Source: Pseudomonas fulva
Lineage (GTDB): Bacteria; Pseudomonadota; Gammaproteobacteria; Pseudomonadales; Pseudomonadaceae
Length of the DNA: 64,000 nt
Direction: 5' to 3'
NCBI RefSeq assembly: GCF_023517795.1
Contig: NZ_CP082928.1
Location: 3,720,001 to 3,784,000 of the forward strand
Position 1 is the stretch's first letter; the number at the start of each line of letters is the position of its first letter. The notes beneath the pieces were generated by a model, which was not told the DNA's origin, searched no databases, and saw nothing but the letters and a program-made list of their open reading frames with translations. Below, in pieces: positions 45,324 through 53,221 of the stretch. The translations under genes were made by a program, and so were the position numbers.

Positions 45324-45353
45324 GCGGGCCGCCCCGATACCGAGGCGGCCCGC
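45324..45353. terminator. Hairpin between convergent genes
   Basis: Perfect 10-bp stem GCGGGCCGCC/GGCGGCCCGC, 10-base loop, in the 41-bp gap between OsmC and the Atu4866-type gene. Confidence 0.6.
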
Positions 45354-45359
45354 ATTCCG

Positions 45360-45731
45360 CTAGCGGCGGCGGAAGATCATGCCACCGTGGTGCAGCGTAT
45401 CCTGGTCGACGAACTCGCCGTCGGCGGTGAAGCCGGTGTCGTCCCAGTAATCGATATGCGTGCCGTTGATCTCGTAGCGACCCTGATAGGCGCTTTCCCT
45501 GGTGCCGCGCGCTTCGTCGTAGCGGTTGTCTGGCAGCAGTTCGTGGCGGATCTGGCCGTCGTCGGTGACCCACATACCCACGTAGGGATGGTTGGCCATG
45601 GCGTTCTCCTGGTTTGGCGGTGTGGCCGCCGTGGTCGGCTGGGAGGCGAGCACCGCACAGGGGGCCGCCAGAAGGAGCGCGCTCAGCAGCAGGGCGCGCA
45701 GGCAGGTTGCTCGGTAGCTCATGGCCGTCAT
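45360..45731 (-). CDS. Atu4866-domain secreted protein
   Basis: 123 aa. Signal peptide (LRALLLSALLLAAPCAVLAS), then the Atu4866-type domain (YVGMWVTDDGQIRHELLPDN, YQGRYEINGTHIDYWDDTG, MIFRRR). The family is structurally known but lacks a defined reaction. It overlaps the upstream NTF2-like gene by ATGA on the minus strand and is probably cotranslated. Regulated with it by the divergent AraC gene at 46515 (inference). Confidence 0.85.
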   Translation of the reverse strand: MTAMSYRATCLRALLLSALLLAAPCAVLASQPTTAATPPNQENAMANHPYVGMWVTDDGQIRHELLPDNRYDEARGTRESAYQGRYEINGTHIDYWDDTGFTADGEFVDQDTLHHGGMIFRRR

Positions 45732-46237
45732 GCCGGGTCGGGGATGCGCTGCAGCACATCGTCATAGGCCGGCAGGTCGAGGTAGGCCGACACCTCGTAG
45801 GCCTTGCCGTCGCGCATGCGGAAGATCCACGCGTAGCTGTTGCGATAGGGCTGGCCATCGCCGGCCATGCCGGTGCCGTCCCACTGGATGATCACGTGGT
45901 CGCCATCGGCCCACACCTGCTTGCTGACTGGGCGGACCGGCGTGGACAGGCGAGCGGCGAACGGCTGTACCGCCTTGCTCACGAATTCGTCCACGCCGCG
46001 ATAGACCCCGGCGCTGGGGCCCGAGCCCTTGATGGTCCACACCACGTCGGGCGTCAGGATGTCGCGAAAGAAGGTGTTGCCGCCGGCCGCCCAGTGGTCG
46101 AAGGCCTGGCTGACCGCCTGCTTGTTGCGAGCCTCGACATTCGCGTCGGCCTGGGCCAGGCCCGGCACCAGGGCGCCGAGCAACAGGGCTCCGTACAGGG
46201 CGGCGACGCGGGTGTTACCAGAGGTGGTGATACGCAT
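45728..46237 (-). CDS. NTF2-like secreted protein (SnoaL/ketosteroid isomerase fold)
   Basis: 169 aa. Signal peptide of about 30 residues ending AQA. Then an NTF2-like domain (VSQAFDHWAAGGNTFFRDIL, TPDVVWTIKG, GVDEFVSKAVQPFA, SYAWIFRMRDGK). Start ATG 46237 has GAGGAG 7 bases upstream; ten earlier codons are excluded. Possible hydrolase/isomerase or binding protein in the periplasm. Cotranslated with the Atu4866-type gene; divergent from an AraC regulator. Confidence 0.85.
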   Translation of the reverse strand: MRITTSGNTRVAALYGALLLGALVPGLAQADANVEARNKQAVSQAFDHWAAGGNTFFRDILTPDVVWTIKGSGPSAGVYRGVDEFVSKAVQPFAARLSTPVRPVSKQVWADGDHVIIQWDGTGMAGDGQPYRNSYAWIFRMRDGKAYEVSAYLDLPAYDDVLQRIPDPA

Positions 46238-46514
46238 GGCTGAACTCCTCTTCATTGTTTGATCCATCTGATCGGCGTGCCTGATCTATGCTGGCCGGTG
46301 TCTGCGTCTCGCCTGCCTGATCGTCCGAGCCCCTGGGGCTGTCGAGCGCGACTCAGGTGAGGCAAGATGGGCGTTGCACAGGCCTGCCCGCCGATCCGTC
46401 ATGAACGAGTCTGCCCGTGCAGCCTGCTGTGGCCGTAGCTGGATCGTCCCGGATACTTACCTGATCATCCGCTTGAAAAACCTTGTAAAACCTTGGGTGT
46501 GCAAAGGAGAAGCC

Positions 46515-47438
46515 ATGGATTCGCTGCACAAGCTGGTACAGATCATCGGCCGCCATACGCCCGGTGACGGCATTCAGCCGACGCCGATTCCCGGCGTCAG
46601 CCTGGTGCGTTCCGCCACGCCCACGGTGCCGATGCCGGTGGTCTACGAGCCGACCCTTTGCCTGATCGTCCAGGGCCGCAAGCGGGTAACGGCCGGCACC
46701 ACCACCTACGTCTACGATGCGGCCAATTACCTGATCGCCTCCGTGGACGTGCCGGTGATGGGTTCGGTGATCGAGGCGAGCGAGGAGCGGCCCTACCTGT
46801 GCCTGGTGGTCGATCTGGACATGACCGTGCTGAGCGATTTGGCCCTGCGTTATCCGGCGGATGACAAGGATGGCGCGCCCGCTGCCGGTATCCAGCTCGG
46901 CGAAACCACGCCTGAGCTGCTCGATGCCGCCGCCCGGCTCGCCAGCCTGCTGGACGCGCCCGGCGATATCGCCGAGCTGGCGCCGCTGACGGTGCGCGAA
47001 ATCCTCTACCGCCTGCTGATCGGCAGTGGCGGGGCCATGGTGCGGCAGATGGTCAGGGCCGACAGCCGCCTCAGCCAGATCGCCAAGGCCATCGTCTGGT
47101 TGCGCAGCCATTACGCCGAGGCCTGCCGAATCGACGAGATGGCCGATATCGCCGGCATGAGCCGCTCCACCTTCCACGCCCACTTCAAGGCCGTCACGGC
47201 CATGAGCCCGCTGGAATTTCGCACCCATTTGCGCCTGCAGGAGGCGCGTCGCCTGATGGTCGCCGAAGCGCTGGATGCCGCGGGCGCCGGCTACCGTGTG
47301 GGCTACGAGAGCCCTTCGCAGTTCAGCCGCGATTACGCACGGCTGTTCGGCCTGCCGCCAGCCCGGGATGCCAGCCGGCTGCGGGATAGTGCCTGGGCAC
47401 CTGCCCAGCCGGCGGAGGCCGTCGCGGCTGAGATGTGA
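46515..47438 (+). CDS. AraC family regulator with cupin-like N-terminus
   Basis: 307 aa. N-terminal AraC-type sensor (LVRSATPTVPMPVVYEPTLC, VQGRKRVTAGTTTYVYDAAN) and C-terminal double HTH (RIDEMADIAGMSRSTFHAHF, VGYESPSQFSRDYARLFG). ATG 46515 has AAAGGAG 6 bases upstream; the 47-residue extension before it is rejected. Likely regulates the divergent NTF2-like/Atu4866 pair. The 277-bp gap before it contains no gene. Confidence 0.93.
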   Translation: MDSLHKLVQIIGRHTPGDGIQPTPIPGVSLVRSATPTVPMPVVYEPTLCLIVQGRKRVTAGTTTYVYDAANYLIASVDVPVMGSVIEASEERPYLCLVVDLDMTVLSDLALRYPADDKDGAPAAGIQLGETTPELLDAAARLASLLDAPGDIAELAPLTVREILYRLLIGSGGAMVRQMVRADSRLSQIAKAIVWLRSHYAEACRIDEMADIAGMSRSTFHAHFKAVTAMSPLEFRTHLRLQEARRLMVAEALDAAGAGYRVGYESPSQFSRDYARLFGLPPARDASRLRDSAWAPAQPAEAVAAEM

Positions 47439-47484
47439 AGTAATTTTTCCTGGTTGGAACCGGAACTTTTCCGCGAACTTACAA

Positions 47485-47515
47485 TTGATTTACCGGCTTT
47501 TCGACTCGTTATAAT
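47485..47515 (+). promoter_or_regulatory. Candidate promoter for alx
   Basis: TATAAT at 47510-47515 with TTGATT at 47485-47490 (19-base spacing, long). A 9-bp inverted repeat (CGACTCGTT at 47502-47510, AACGAGTCG at 47520-47528) encloses the -10 element. Confidence 0.45.
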
Positions 47516-47529
47516 TTGCAACGAGTCGC

Positions 47530-47646
47530 CACTTGAGAACCGCACAGCGCCTGCTAGATTGGCGCTGCGACGCCGGGCCCCTCTGACAGCTACCAGGCTG
47601 CCATGTCGGAGTTGCAGTTTGTACAACTCTGACTTAGGAGGGGCTC
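47530..47646 (+). promoter_or_regulatory. Structured leader RNA upstream of alx
   Basis: Hairpins AGCGCC/GGCGCT (near 47548-47568) and GTCGGAGTTG/CAACTCTGAC (47605-47614 and 47624-47633, one G-U). The latter ends 3 bases before the AGGAGGGG ribosome site, so folding could control translation. alx homologues elsewhere use a pH/Mn leader; the canonical yybP-ykoY motif is not seen here. Confidence 0.4.
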
Positions 47647-48651
47647 ATGAGCACCCTAGTACCGTTCCTCACCGCCGACTTCCTCGGCACGCCAGCCTGG
47701 TTCTGGCTGATCTTCATCACCATCGTTGTCAGCCTGCTGGTCTTCGACCTCGGGGTGCTGCACCGCGAGCACCGCGAAATCGGCGTCAAGGAAAGCCTGC
47801 TGCTATCCGGCGGCTACATCACCGCAGGCCTGCTGTTCGGCCTGTGGGTCTGGCACATGAAAGGCGCCGCCTCCGGTATGGATTTCTATACCGGTTTTCT
47901 GATCGAGAAATCGCTGTCCATGGACAACGTGTTCCTGATGGCGATGATCTTCAGCTTCCTGGCCATCCCGCGTAAGTACCAGCACGAGGTGCTGTTCTGG
48001 GGCATCCTCGGGGTCATCGTGCTGCGCGCGATCATGATCGGCCTGGGCGCCGCCCTGATCTCCGAGTTCAGCTGGATTCTCTACGTGTTCGGCGCCTTCC
48101 TGCTGCTGACCGGCGTGAAGATGCTGTTCAGCAAGGTCGACGACCACCCGGACCTGTCCGAGAACAAGCTGATCAAGTTCGTGCGCCGGCACATGCGTGT
48201 CACCGACCGCCTGCACGAGGGCCGCTTCTTCGTGCGTCAGCCGGATGCCAACGGCAACATGGTGCGCTGGGCCACGCCGCTGTTCCTGGCGCTGGTGCTG
48301 ATCGAGTGTGCCGACCTGGTGTTCGCCATCGACAGCGTGCCGGCTATCTTCGCCATCACCCAGGATCCGTTCATCGTCTACACCTCGAACATCTTCGCGA
48401 TCCTCGGTCTGCGCGCGCTGTACTTCGCCCTGGCGGCGATGATCCACCGCTTCGCCTACCTCAAGTACGCCCTGGCCCTGGTGCTGGTGTTCATCGGCGG
48501 CAAGATCTTCCTGGTCGGCATCATCGGCAAGACCCCGCCGGTGATCTCCCTGAGCGTGACCCTGGGCCTGCTGATCGGTGGCGTGCTGCTGTCGCTGTGG
48601 AAGACCCGCAACGACCCGCCGGCCCTCGACGCTGAAAAGACCCCTCACTGA
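47647..48651 (+). CDS. alx: TerC/Alx family membrane protein
   Basis: 334 aa, about nine helices. TerC/Alx signatures: FLIEKSLSMDNVFLMAMIFS, LALVLIECADLVFAIDSVPAIFAITQDPFIVYTSNIFAILG. Alx proteins are implicated in manganese export and alkaline stress. Strong AGGAGGGG ribosome site. The gene has a long structured leader. A lipoprotein gene follows after a hairpin. Confidence 0.9.
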   Translation: MSTLVPFLTADFLGTPAWFWLIFITIVVSLLVFDLGVLHREHREIGVKESLLLSGGYITAGLLFGLWVWHMKGAASGMDFYTGFLIEKSLSMDNVFLMAMIFSFLAIPRKYQHEVLFWGILGVIVLRAIMIGLGAALISEFSWILYVFGAFLLLTGVKMLFSKVDDHPDLSENKLIKFVRRHMRVTDRLHEGRFFVRQPDANGNMVRWATPLFLALVLIECADLVFAIDSVPAIFAITQDPFIVYTSNIFAILGLRALYFALAAMIHRFAYLKYALALVLVFIGGKIFLVGIIGKTPPVISLSVTLGLLIGGVLLSLWKTRNDPPALDAEKTPH

Positions 48652-48660
48652 CGATCCAAC

Positions 48661-48679
48661 GCCCCGGCGCGGCCGGGGC
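48661..48679 (+). terminator. Hairpin after alx
   Basis: Perfect 8-bp stem GCCCCGGC/GCCGGGGC with GCG loop, 9 bp after the alx stop and 20 bp before the lipoprotein start. No T-run; terminator or RNA processing hairpin. Confidence 0.45.
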
Positions 48680-48698
48680 TCACCACAGGAGATGAGCC

Positions 48699-49016
48699 AT
48701 GAATCCATCCCCCCTTTCCGCGCTGGCACTGGTCGCCGTGATCGGCCTGACCCTGGCCGGCTGCGAGATGGCCGAAGAATCGGCGCAGAAGTTCACCGAA
48801 AAGGCCGAGCAGGCCGTGCAGGACATTGCCCGCGAAGCGGTCAGCGATACGGTCACTGCCTTCAACAAGCAGATCGACGAGGTGCAGAAAACCACCAACG
48901 AAATGCTCGGCAAACCGGAGAAGGAGGGCGCCAAGGAAGACGTCGAGAGCGATGCACAGCCAAAGGCCGAGGATGAGCAACCGCGCACGCCTGGCACCGG
49001 TGGCGTAGAAACCTGA
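48699..49016 (+). CDS. Small lipoprotein
   Basis: 105 aa. Lipobox LTLAGC at residue 22 (LALVAVIGLTLAGCEMAEES), then a charged, coiled-coil-like stretch with a Lys/Glu pattern (KFTEKAEQAVQDIAREAVSD) and an acidic, Pro-rich end. Strong GGAG site. Localisation would be the inner or outer membrane facing the periplasm. Function unknown. Confidence 0.75.
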   Translation: MNPSPLSALALVAVIGLTLAGCEMAEESAQKFTEKAEQAVQDIAREAVSDTVTAFNKQIDEVQKTTNEMLGKPEKEGAKEDVESDAQPKAEDEQPRTPGTGGVET

Positions 49017-49063
49017 GCCGGCGGCCCAGGATTATGAACCGCGGGCAGGGAAGGGATGCCCTA

Positions 49064-49510
49064 TCAGCCAACGCGGCGTTTTTCATAGCGGACATCGCGC
49101 TCGTCTACCCTGGCAACCTGCGCCCAGCCGTGGCGACGGTAAAAGCCGTTGGCACGAACGGCCGCGTGGCCATCGGTCAGCAGATAAATGACCTCATGGT
49201 TGGCGAACAATGCCTGCTCGGCAGCCTCCAGCAACATCGCGCCAAGCCCCCTGCCTTCGCACTGCGGGCGAACGAACAGCGCGAACAGCTCGCCGGCCTC
49301 GGCATCGATCATCGCAAAGCCCGCTGCAGCGCCTTCTAACTCCGCCACCCATACGCACGCTGATTCTTCTATCGCCTGTTGCAGAGCGGCAGCCGTGATA
49401 CCCATTTCTCTTAGTTGCTCACGGGATAGGTGGTTCTCGACGACGCTGGTACGGATCTCGAATAGCGTCTCGATATCCGCGCATGTGGCCAGGCGGATGG
49501 TTGCGGTCAT
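49064..49510 (-). CDS. GNAT family N-acetyltransferase
   Basis: 148 aa. Acetyl-CoA loop in RPQCEGRGLGAMLLEAAEQAL and the FYRRHGWAQV C-terminal motif. Single-domain acetyltransferase of unknown substrate. Divergent from a second GNAT at 49601 by 90 bp; the two proteins are not close relatives, so this is not a simple duplication. Confidence 0.92.
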   Translation of the reverse strand: MTATIRLATCADIETLFEIRTSVVENHLSREQLREMGITAAALQQAIEESACVWVAELEGAAAGFAMIDAEAGELFALFVRPQCEGRGLGAMLLEAAEQALFANHEVIYLLTDGHAAVRANGFYRRHGWAQVARVDERDVRYEKRRVG

Positions 49511-49600
49511 GATGAAGCTCCTTATTTTACGTCTGCCGCACCAACCTATGGCGCGGCGATGGCGGTCCCTTCGGGTGAATAGCTGCGCTAAGCTCGGCCA

Positions 49601-50137
49601 ATGTTATCGAAGCCCATCACCATTCGCCCAGCAGAGCCTGCCGACGCGCCTGCCATTGCCGAGGTTCAGGTGCTCAGTTGGCAGCAGGCCTACGCCGGCC
49701 TGATCCCGGATCAATACCTTGGCGCTCTGCACACCTCGCTCGTTCGACGAGAGGCTTTCTGGCGCGAGTCCATCGCCGCGGGGCGAACCCAGGTGAGCCT
49801 CGCCTGCGCGACCGAGCAAGTCGTCGGCTTCATTGCCATCGGCCCCTGTCGTGACGATGGCGTCAGCGCAGTCGAGACGGGTGAAGTCACTGCTTTCTAC
49901 CTGTTGCCACAGTACTGGCGAAGCGGCGTAGGGCGCTTGCTGTGGGCCGCTGGCGTGCAGTGCCTGGCCGAGCACGATTATCGCCGCGTTACCCTGTGGG
50001 TGCTGAGCGAGAATCAGCGGGCGAGGCGTTTTTACCGCAAGGTGGGCTGGATACCGGAGCCGGAAACTGAGCGCAGCCTGCTTATCGGCGGGGCGAGCCT
50101 GCAGGAAGTCCGCTATCGCTCTCCTGGGACCGAATGA
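49601..50137 (+). CDS. GNAT family N-acetyltransferase
   Basis: 178 aa. N-terminal IRPAEPADAPAIAEVQVLSWQQAYAGL matches the GNAT group found beside resistance-type acetyltransferases. Acetyl-CoA loop YLLPQYWRSGVGRLLWAAG and RRFYRKVGWIPE. Substrate unknown. The hairpin at 50154 separates it from the convergent Nudix gene. Confidence 0.92.
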   Translation: MLSKPITIRPAEPADAPAIAEVQVLSWQQAYAGLIPDQYLGALHTSLVRREAFWRESIAAGRTQVSLACATEQVVGFIAIGPCRDDGVSAVETGEVTAFYLLPQYWRSGVGRLLWAAGVQCLAEHDYRRVTLWVLSENQRARRFYRKVGWIPEPETERSLLIGGASLQEVRYRSPGTE

Positions 50138-50153
50138 AAGCCTTGCGGCTCTA

Positions 50154-50178
50154 CGCTCAGCTAATGATTGGCTGAGCG
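50154..50178. terminator. Hairpin between convergent genes
   Basis: CGCTCAGC/GCTGAGCG perfect 8-bp stem with a 9-base loop, between the GNAT and Nudix stops. Confidence 0.5.
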
Positions 50179-50194
50179 GGTGGGCGCGGACGTG

Positions 50195-51070
50195 TCAGCT
50201 GCCAGGGTTTTCCTGCGGTTGCACAGCCGGAATTTCGCTCAGGTGGTGGTAGATCGGCAGCCCTTTTTGCTGCGCCAGTTCGACCAGTCGATCCGCGCGG
50301 CGGCACGCGCCGCCGATGCGCAATAGGGCATCGCAACGGCTGAGCAGGCGTTGTGCGTAGGTATCGACATCGGCCTGTGAGCCTGAGCCCGGCTGTTCGG
50401 CCAGCATCGGCAGATGACCGGCCTGCAGCAACTGCGTGGCACACGCCTGAATGTCGTTGCTGCCCGGGCCTGCCAGCACAATCATCAGCGGCGAGACGGG
50501 CATCAGCTGCTTGAGGTACTGCAGCAGAATGATGGTCTTGCCATCCATGATGCGGCCGTCTTCGGTCATCGCCAGAGCCTGTTCGAAGGGCAGTTCCAGC
50601 ACCTCGATATCCTCGCCTTCCTCGGCCAGGCCGCCGCCGTCGGCAACGCGATCCTCGGGCTGATACTCGCCGATGAAGAAGTGCACCCGTTCGGTCACCG
50701 AGGCCGGGCTCATAAAGGCCTCGAAGATCTTGCGCACCGATCTCACCCGGTAGCCGGTTTCTTCCTCGGCTTCCAGGCGGATGCGTTCCTCGGGGCTGGC
50801 ATTGTCCAGTAGCCCGGCAGCCGCTTCGATCAGGTAGCCGTGGTGCTCGTTGACGAACGCCGGGATGCGAAATTGCCGGGTCAGAATCACCGTGCGCCGG
50901 GCGCGGTTGTAGAGGCCGATGGTGGCGCCATTGCCGCGGTCGTAGACCTCGCGGGTCTGTGGTTGCCAGCTGCCGTCGCGGCGCTGCAGTTCGAAGTCGA
51001 TCTTCTTCAGTACGTACCAATTGTCCGAAAGCAGGTGCTGCTTGAGGATGCGAACGTTGGGGCTGCTCAC
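50195..51070 (-). CDS. Nudix hydrolase (NudK-like) fused to a C-terminal Rossmann-like domain
   Basis: 291 aa. Residues 1-195 are a NudK/ADP-sugar-pyrophosphatase-type Nudix domain, with the Nudix box at 86-107 and its catalytic Glu in EAEEETGY (E100, E103, E104); the earlier Glu is Ser92. Residues about 196-291 ([40 protein letters not shown]) look like a nucleoside-deoxyribosyltransferase-like/DUF4406-type fold. A NudK of about 190 aa would lack this. The fusion suggests nucleotide-sugar or nucleotide salvage. Confidence 0.85.
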   Translation of the reverse strand: MSSPNVRILKQHLLSDNWYVLKKIDFELQRRDGSWQPQTREVYDRGNGATIGLYNRARRTVILTRQFRIPAFVNEHHGYLIEAAAGLLDNASPEERIRLEAEEETGYRVRSVRKIFEAFMSPASVTERVHFFIGEYQPEDRVADGGGLAEEGEDIEVLELPFEQALAMTEDGRIMDGKTIILLQYLKQLMPVSPLMIVLAGPGSNDIQACATQLLQAGHLPMLAEQPGSGSQADVDTYAQRLLSRCDALLRIGGACRRADRLVELAQQKGLPIYHHLSEIPAVQPQENPGS

Positions 51071-51191
51071 TGGCAGTGTCCTCGCGGGTCATCAGAGCGC
51101 TGCAGTGTTCCACAATCAAATGAACGCCCCAAGTCCGCCGTCAGCTGCCACAATCGGCCGGACGTGAGCGGGCTGCAGAGAGGGGCGGGCG

Positions 51192-52214
51192 ATGGCGGAC
51201 AGGCGCAGTTTCAGCGAGACGCTGCAGGGGCAGAACCTGCGCTTCGTGGCGGCTAAGAAGGATGCCGCGCGGCAGACCCGCGTGGGCTTTCTGCTGCAGG
51301 AGCACTTTTCCCTGCCGGCCTTCACCCAGGCGCTGGACGTGCTGGTCACCGCCAACCTGATCGAGCGCGGCCTGTTCGTCACCCGCACCTTCAGCCTCGA
51401 CGGCCAGGCGGTGACCAGCGACCTGGGCATCGTCATCTGCCCGGACGCCGGACTGACCGCCAGGGATCTCGCCGAGCTGGATCTGCTGGTGATCTGCGCC
51501 GGCCTGCGCACCCCGCTGCGACCGCTTCCCGCGCTCAGGCAACTGCTGCGCACGGCGGCCGACAAGCAGGTGGCGCTGGCCGGTTTGTGGAGCGGCGCCT
51601 GGTTTATCGGCCAGGCCGGGCTACTGGATGGCTACCGCTGCGCGATCCATCCCGAGCACCGCGCGGCATTGGCGGAGATCGCCCGGCACAGCCAGGTGAC
51701 CGCGGAAAGCTTCGTGGTCGACCGCGACCGGCTGACCGCGGCCAGCCCGACCGGGGCCTTCCATATGGTGCTGGAGTGGATCGGTACGCTGCACGGCAAC
51801 GACCTGGCCGAGGGCATCGTCGGCATCCTGGCCTTCGAGGAGTCGCGCTACAAACGGGTCAAACCGACCCTGCACGCGAAGATGAGCGAGCCGCTGCGCA
51901 CCGTCATCAACCTGATGAGCGCGAACATCGAAGAACCGTTGAGCACCGACCAGTTGGCCGCCTACTCGGGCCGCTCGCGGCGGCAGATCGAACGGCTGTT
52001 TCAGCAACAGCTGGGCACCACGCCCGCCCGTTATTACCTGGAACTGCGGATCACCGAAGGTCGCCGGCTGCTGCAGCACTCGGACCTGCCGGTGCTGGAC
52101 GTCAGCGTGGCCTGCGGCTTCGTTTCGCCGAGCCATTTCAGCAAGTGCTACACGGCATATTTCGGCAACTCGCCTTCCAAGGAAATCCGCCACGGCAACG
52201 TGAAGTCGCGTTAG
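51192..52214 (+). CDS. GlxA-type AraC family regulator (DJ-1/PfpI-like sensor)
   Basis: 340 aa. N-terminal class-I-glutamine-amidotransferase-like domain (VGFLLQEHFSLPAFTQALDV, LDLLVICAGL, LAGLWSGAWFIGQAGLLDG) and C-terminal AraC double HTH. Related to regulators of choline, carnitine and arginine catabolism. No dedicated catabolic operon beside it is clear; the LysR-controlled operon at 53222 is the nearest. Target uncertain. Confidence 0.9.
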   Translation: MADRRSFSETLQGQNLRFVAAKKDAARQTRVGFLLQEHFSLPAFTQALDVLVTANLIERGLFVTRTFSLDGQAVTSDLGIVICPDAGLTARDLAELDLLVICAGLRTPLRPLPALRQLLRTAADKQVALAGLWSGAWFIGQAGLLDGYRCAIHPEHRAALAEIARHSQVTAESFVVDRDRLTAASPTGAFHMVLEWIGTLHGNDLAEGIVGILAFEESRYKRVKPTLHAKMSEPLRTVINLMSANIEEPLSTDQLAAYSGRSRRQIERLFQQQLGTTPARYYLELRITEGRRLLQHSDLPVLDVSVACGFVSPSHFSKCYTAYFGNSPSKEIRHGNVKSR

Positions 52215-52223
52215 GGCGCTGCT

Positions 52224-53129
52224 TTAGTTGCCCTGAAACAACATCGAAAGGGTCGTGCGTAACCAGCGGTTGCCCGGGTCCTGGTGGTAGCGGGCGTGCC
52301 AGTGCTGCTTGACCAGAAAGGTGTCGATCGGAAAAGGGCAGGCGTGCACCCTCAGGCCGTGGGCGCCGGCGAGCGTTTCGCCGATATGGCGGGGCAGGGT
52401 GGCGATCAGGTCGGTGCTGCCGACGACGGCGCCCAGGCCGAGGAAGCCCGGCAGCTCCAGGACGATCTGCCGTTCGATGGCGTTACGCGCCAGTGCCGCT
52501 TCCAACAGTTTCTGGCCGGTGCCGGCGCTGACGAACACATGGCTTTCGCCCACGTATTCATCGAGCTGCATTACATCGCCAATGCGCGGGTGATTGGGGC
52601 TGACCAGGCACACCCAGTCCTGGGGGAACAGCACCTGCTGGTAGATGCCGCCGCCCAGCCAGGGCACGAAGCCGATGGCCAGATCGGCCTCACCGGTTTC
52701 CAGGGCGCGTTCGGTGTTGCCGTCGATACGCGCAACTTCCAGGCGGATGCCCGGCGCGTCCCGGCGCAGCAATTCGAGAATCTTCGGCAGCAGGGTGATA
52801 TGGCTGGCGTCGCTCATGCACAGGCGAAAGCGCCGCTTGGCGCTGGCCGGGTCGAAGCCGATTTCCCAGGCGGTCAGCCGGCGCAGTGACTCGAGTACCT
52901 CGCGGCACGGGGTGATCAGCGCTTCGGCCTGAGGCGTGGGCGCCATGCCGGTGGGCGTGCGCACGAACAGCGGATCGCCCAGTTGCTCACGCAGCTTGCC
53001 GAGCCACAGGCTGATGGTTGGCTGGCTCTGGCCCAGCTGTTCGGCCGTTCGAGTGACGCTGCGGGTGTCGTAGAGCACGTCGAACAGGTGCAGCAGCTTG
53101 GGTTCGGGCAAGGCGTCTGTTGGGATCAT
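52224..53129 (-). CDS. LysR-type transcriptional regulator
   Basis: 301 aa. HTH in residues about 10-68 (DVLYDTRSVTRTAEQLGQSQ, ISLWLGKLREQLGDPLFVRT), effector domain after it. NodD/NahR-like beginning with a short N-terminus. Divergent from the operon 53222-57527, with a palindromic candidate operator in the 92-bp gap. Probable activator of that operon. The inducer is likely a pathway intermediate. Confidence 0.94.
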   Translation of the reverse strand: MIPTDALPEPKLLHLFDVLYDTRSVTRTAEQLGQSQPTISLWLGKLREQLGDPLFVRTPTGMAPTPQAEALITPCREVLESLRRLTAWEIGFDPASAKRRFRLCMSDASHITLLPKILELLRRDAPGIRLEVARIDGNTERALETGEADLAIGFVPWLGGGIYQQVLFPQDWVCLVSPNHPRIGDVMQLDEYVGESHVFVSAGTGQKLLEAALARNAIERQIVLELPGFLGLGAVVGSTDLIATLPRHIGETLAGAHGLRVHACPFPIDTFLVKQHWHARYHQDPGNRWLRTTLSMLFQGN

Positions 53130-53143
53130 TATTTAATTTTCTG

Positions 53144-53180
53144 ATAGCGCTATTGATTCCATTGTATAGCTCAACAATGG
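53144..53180. promoter_or_regulatory. Candidate LysR operator pair
   Basis: Two dyads in the divergent promoter: ATAGCGCTAT (53144-53153) and CCATTGT-N8-ACAATGG (53159-53180). The second contains TTGT-N8-ACAA, an instance of the LysR T-N11-A pattern, between the LysR start and the operon's TTG start. Confidence 0.6.
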
Positions 53181-53221
53181 GGGCGTGTTTAAGGTGAGGG
53201 AAAAAGCAGGAGCGCCTCACC

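Noticed and set aside
47530..47646. yybP-ykoY manganese riboswitch before alx
   Set aside because: The conserved GGGGAGUAG segment and the associated junction are not seen. Recorded only as an unclassified structured leader.
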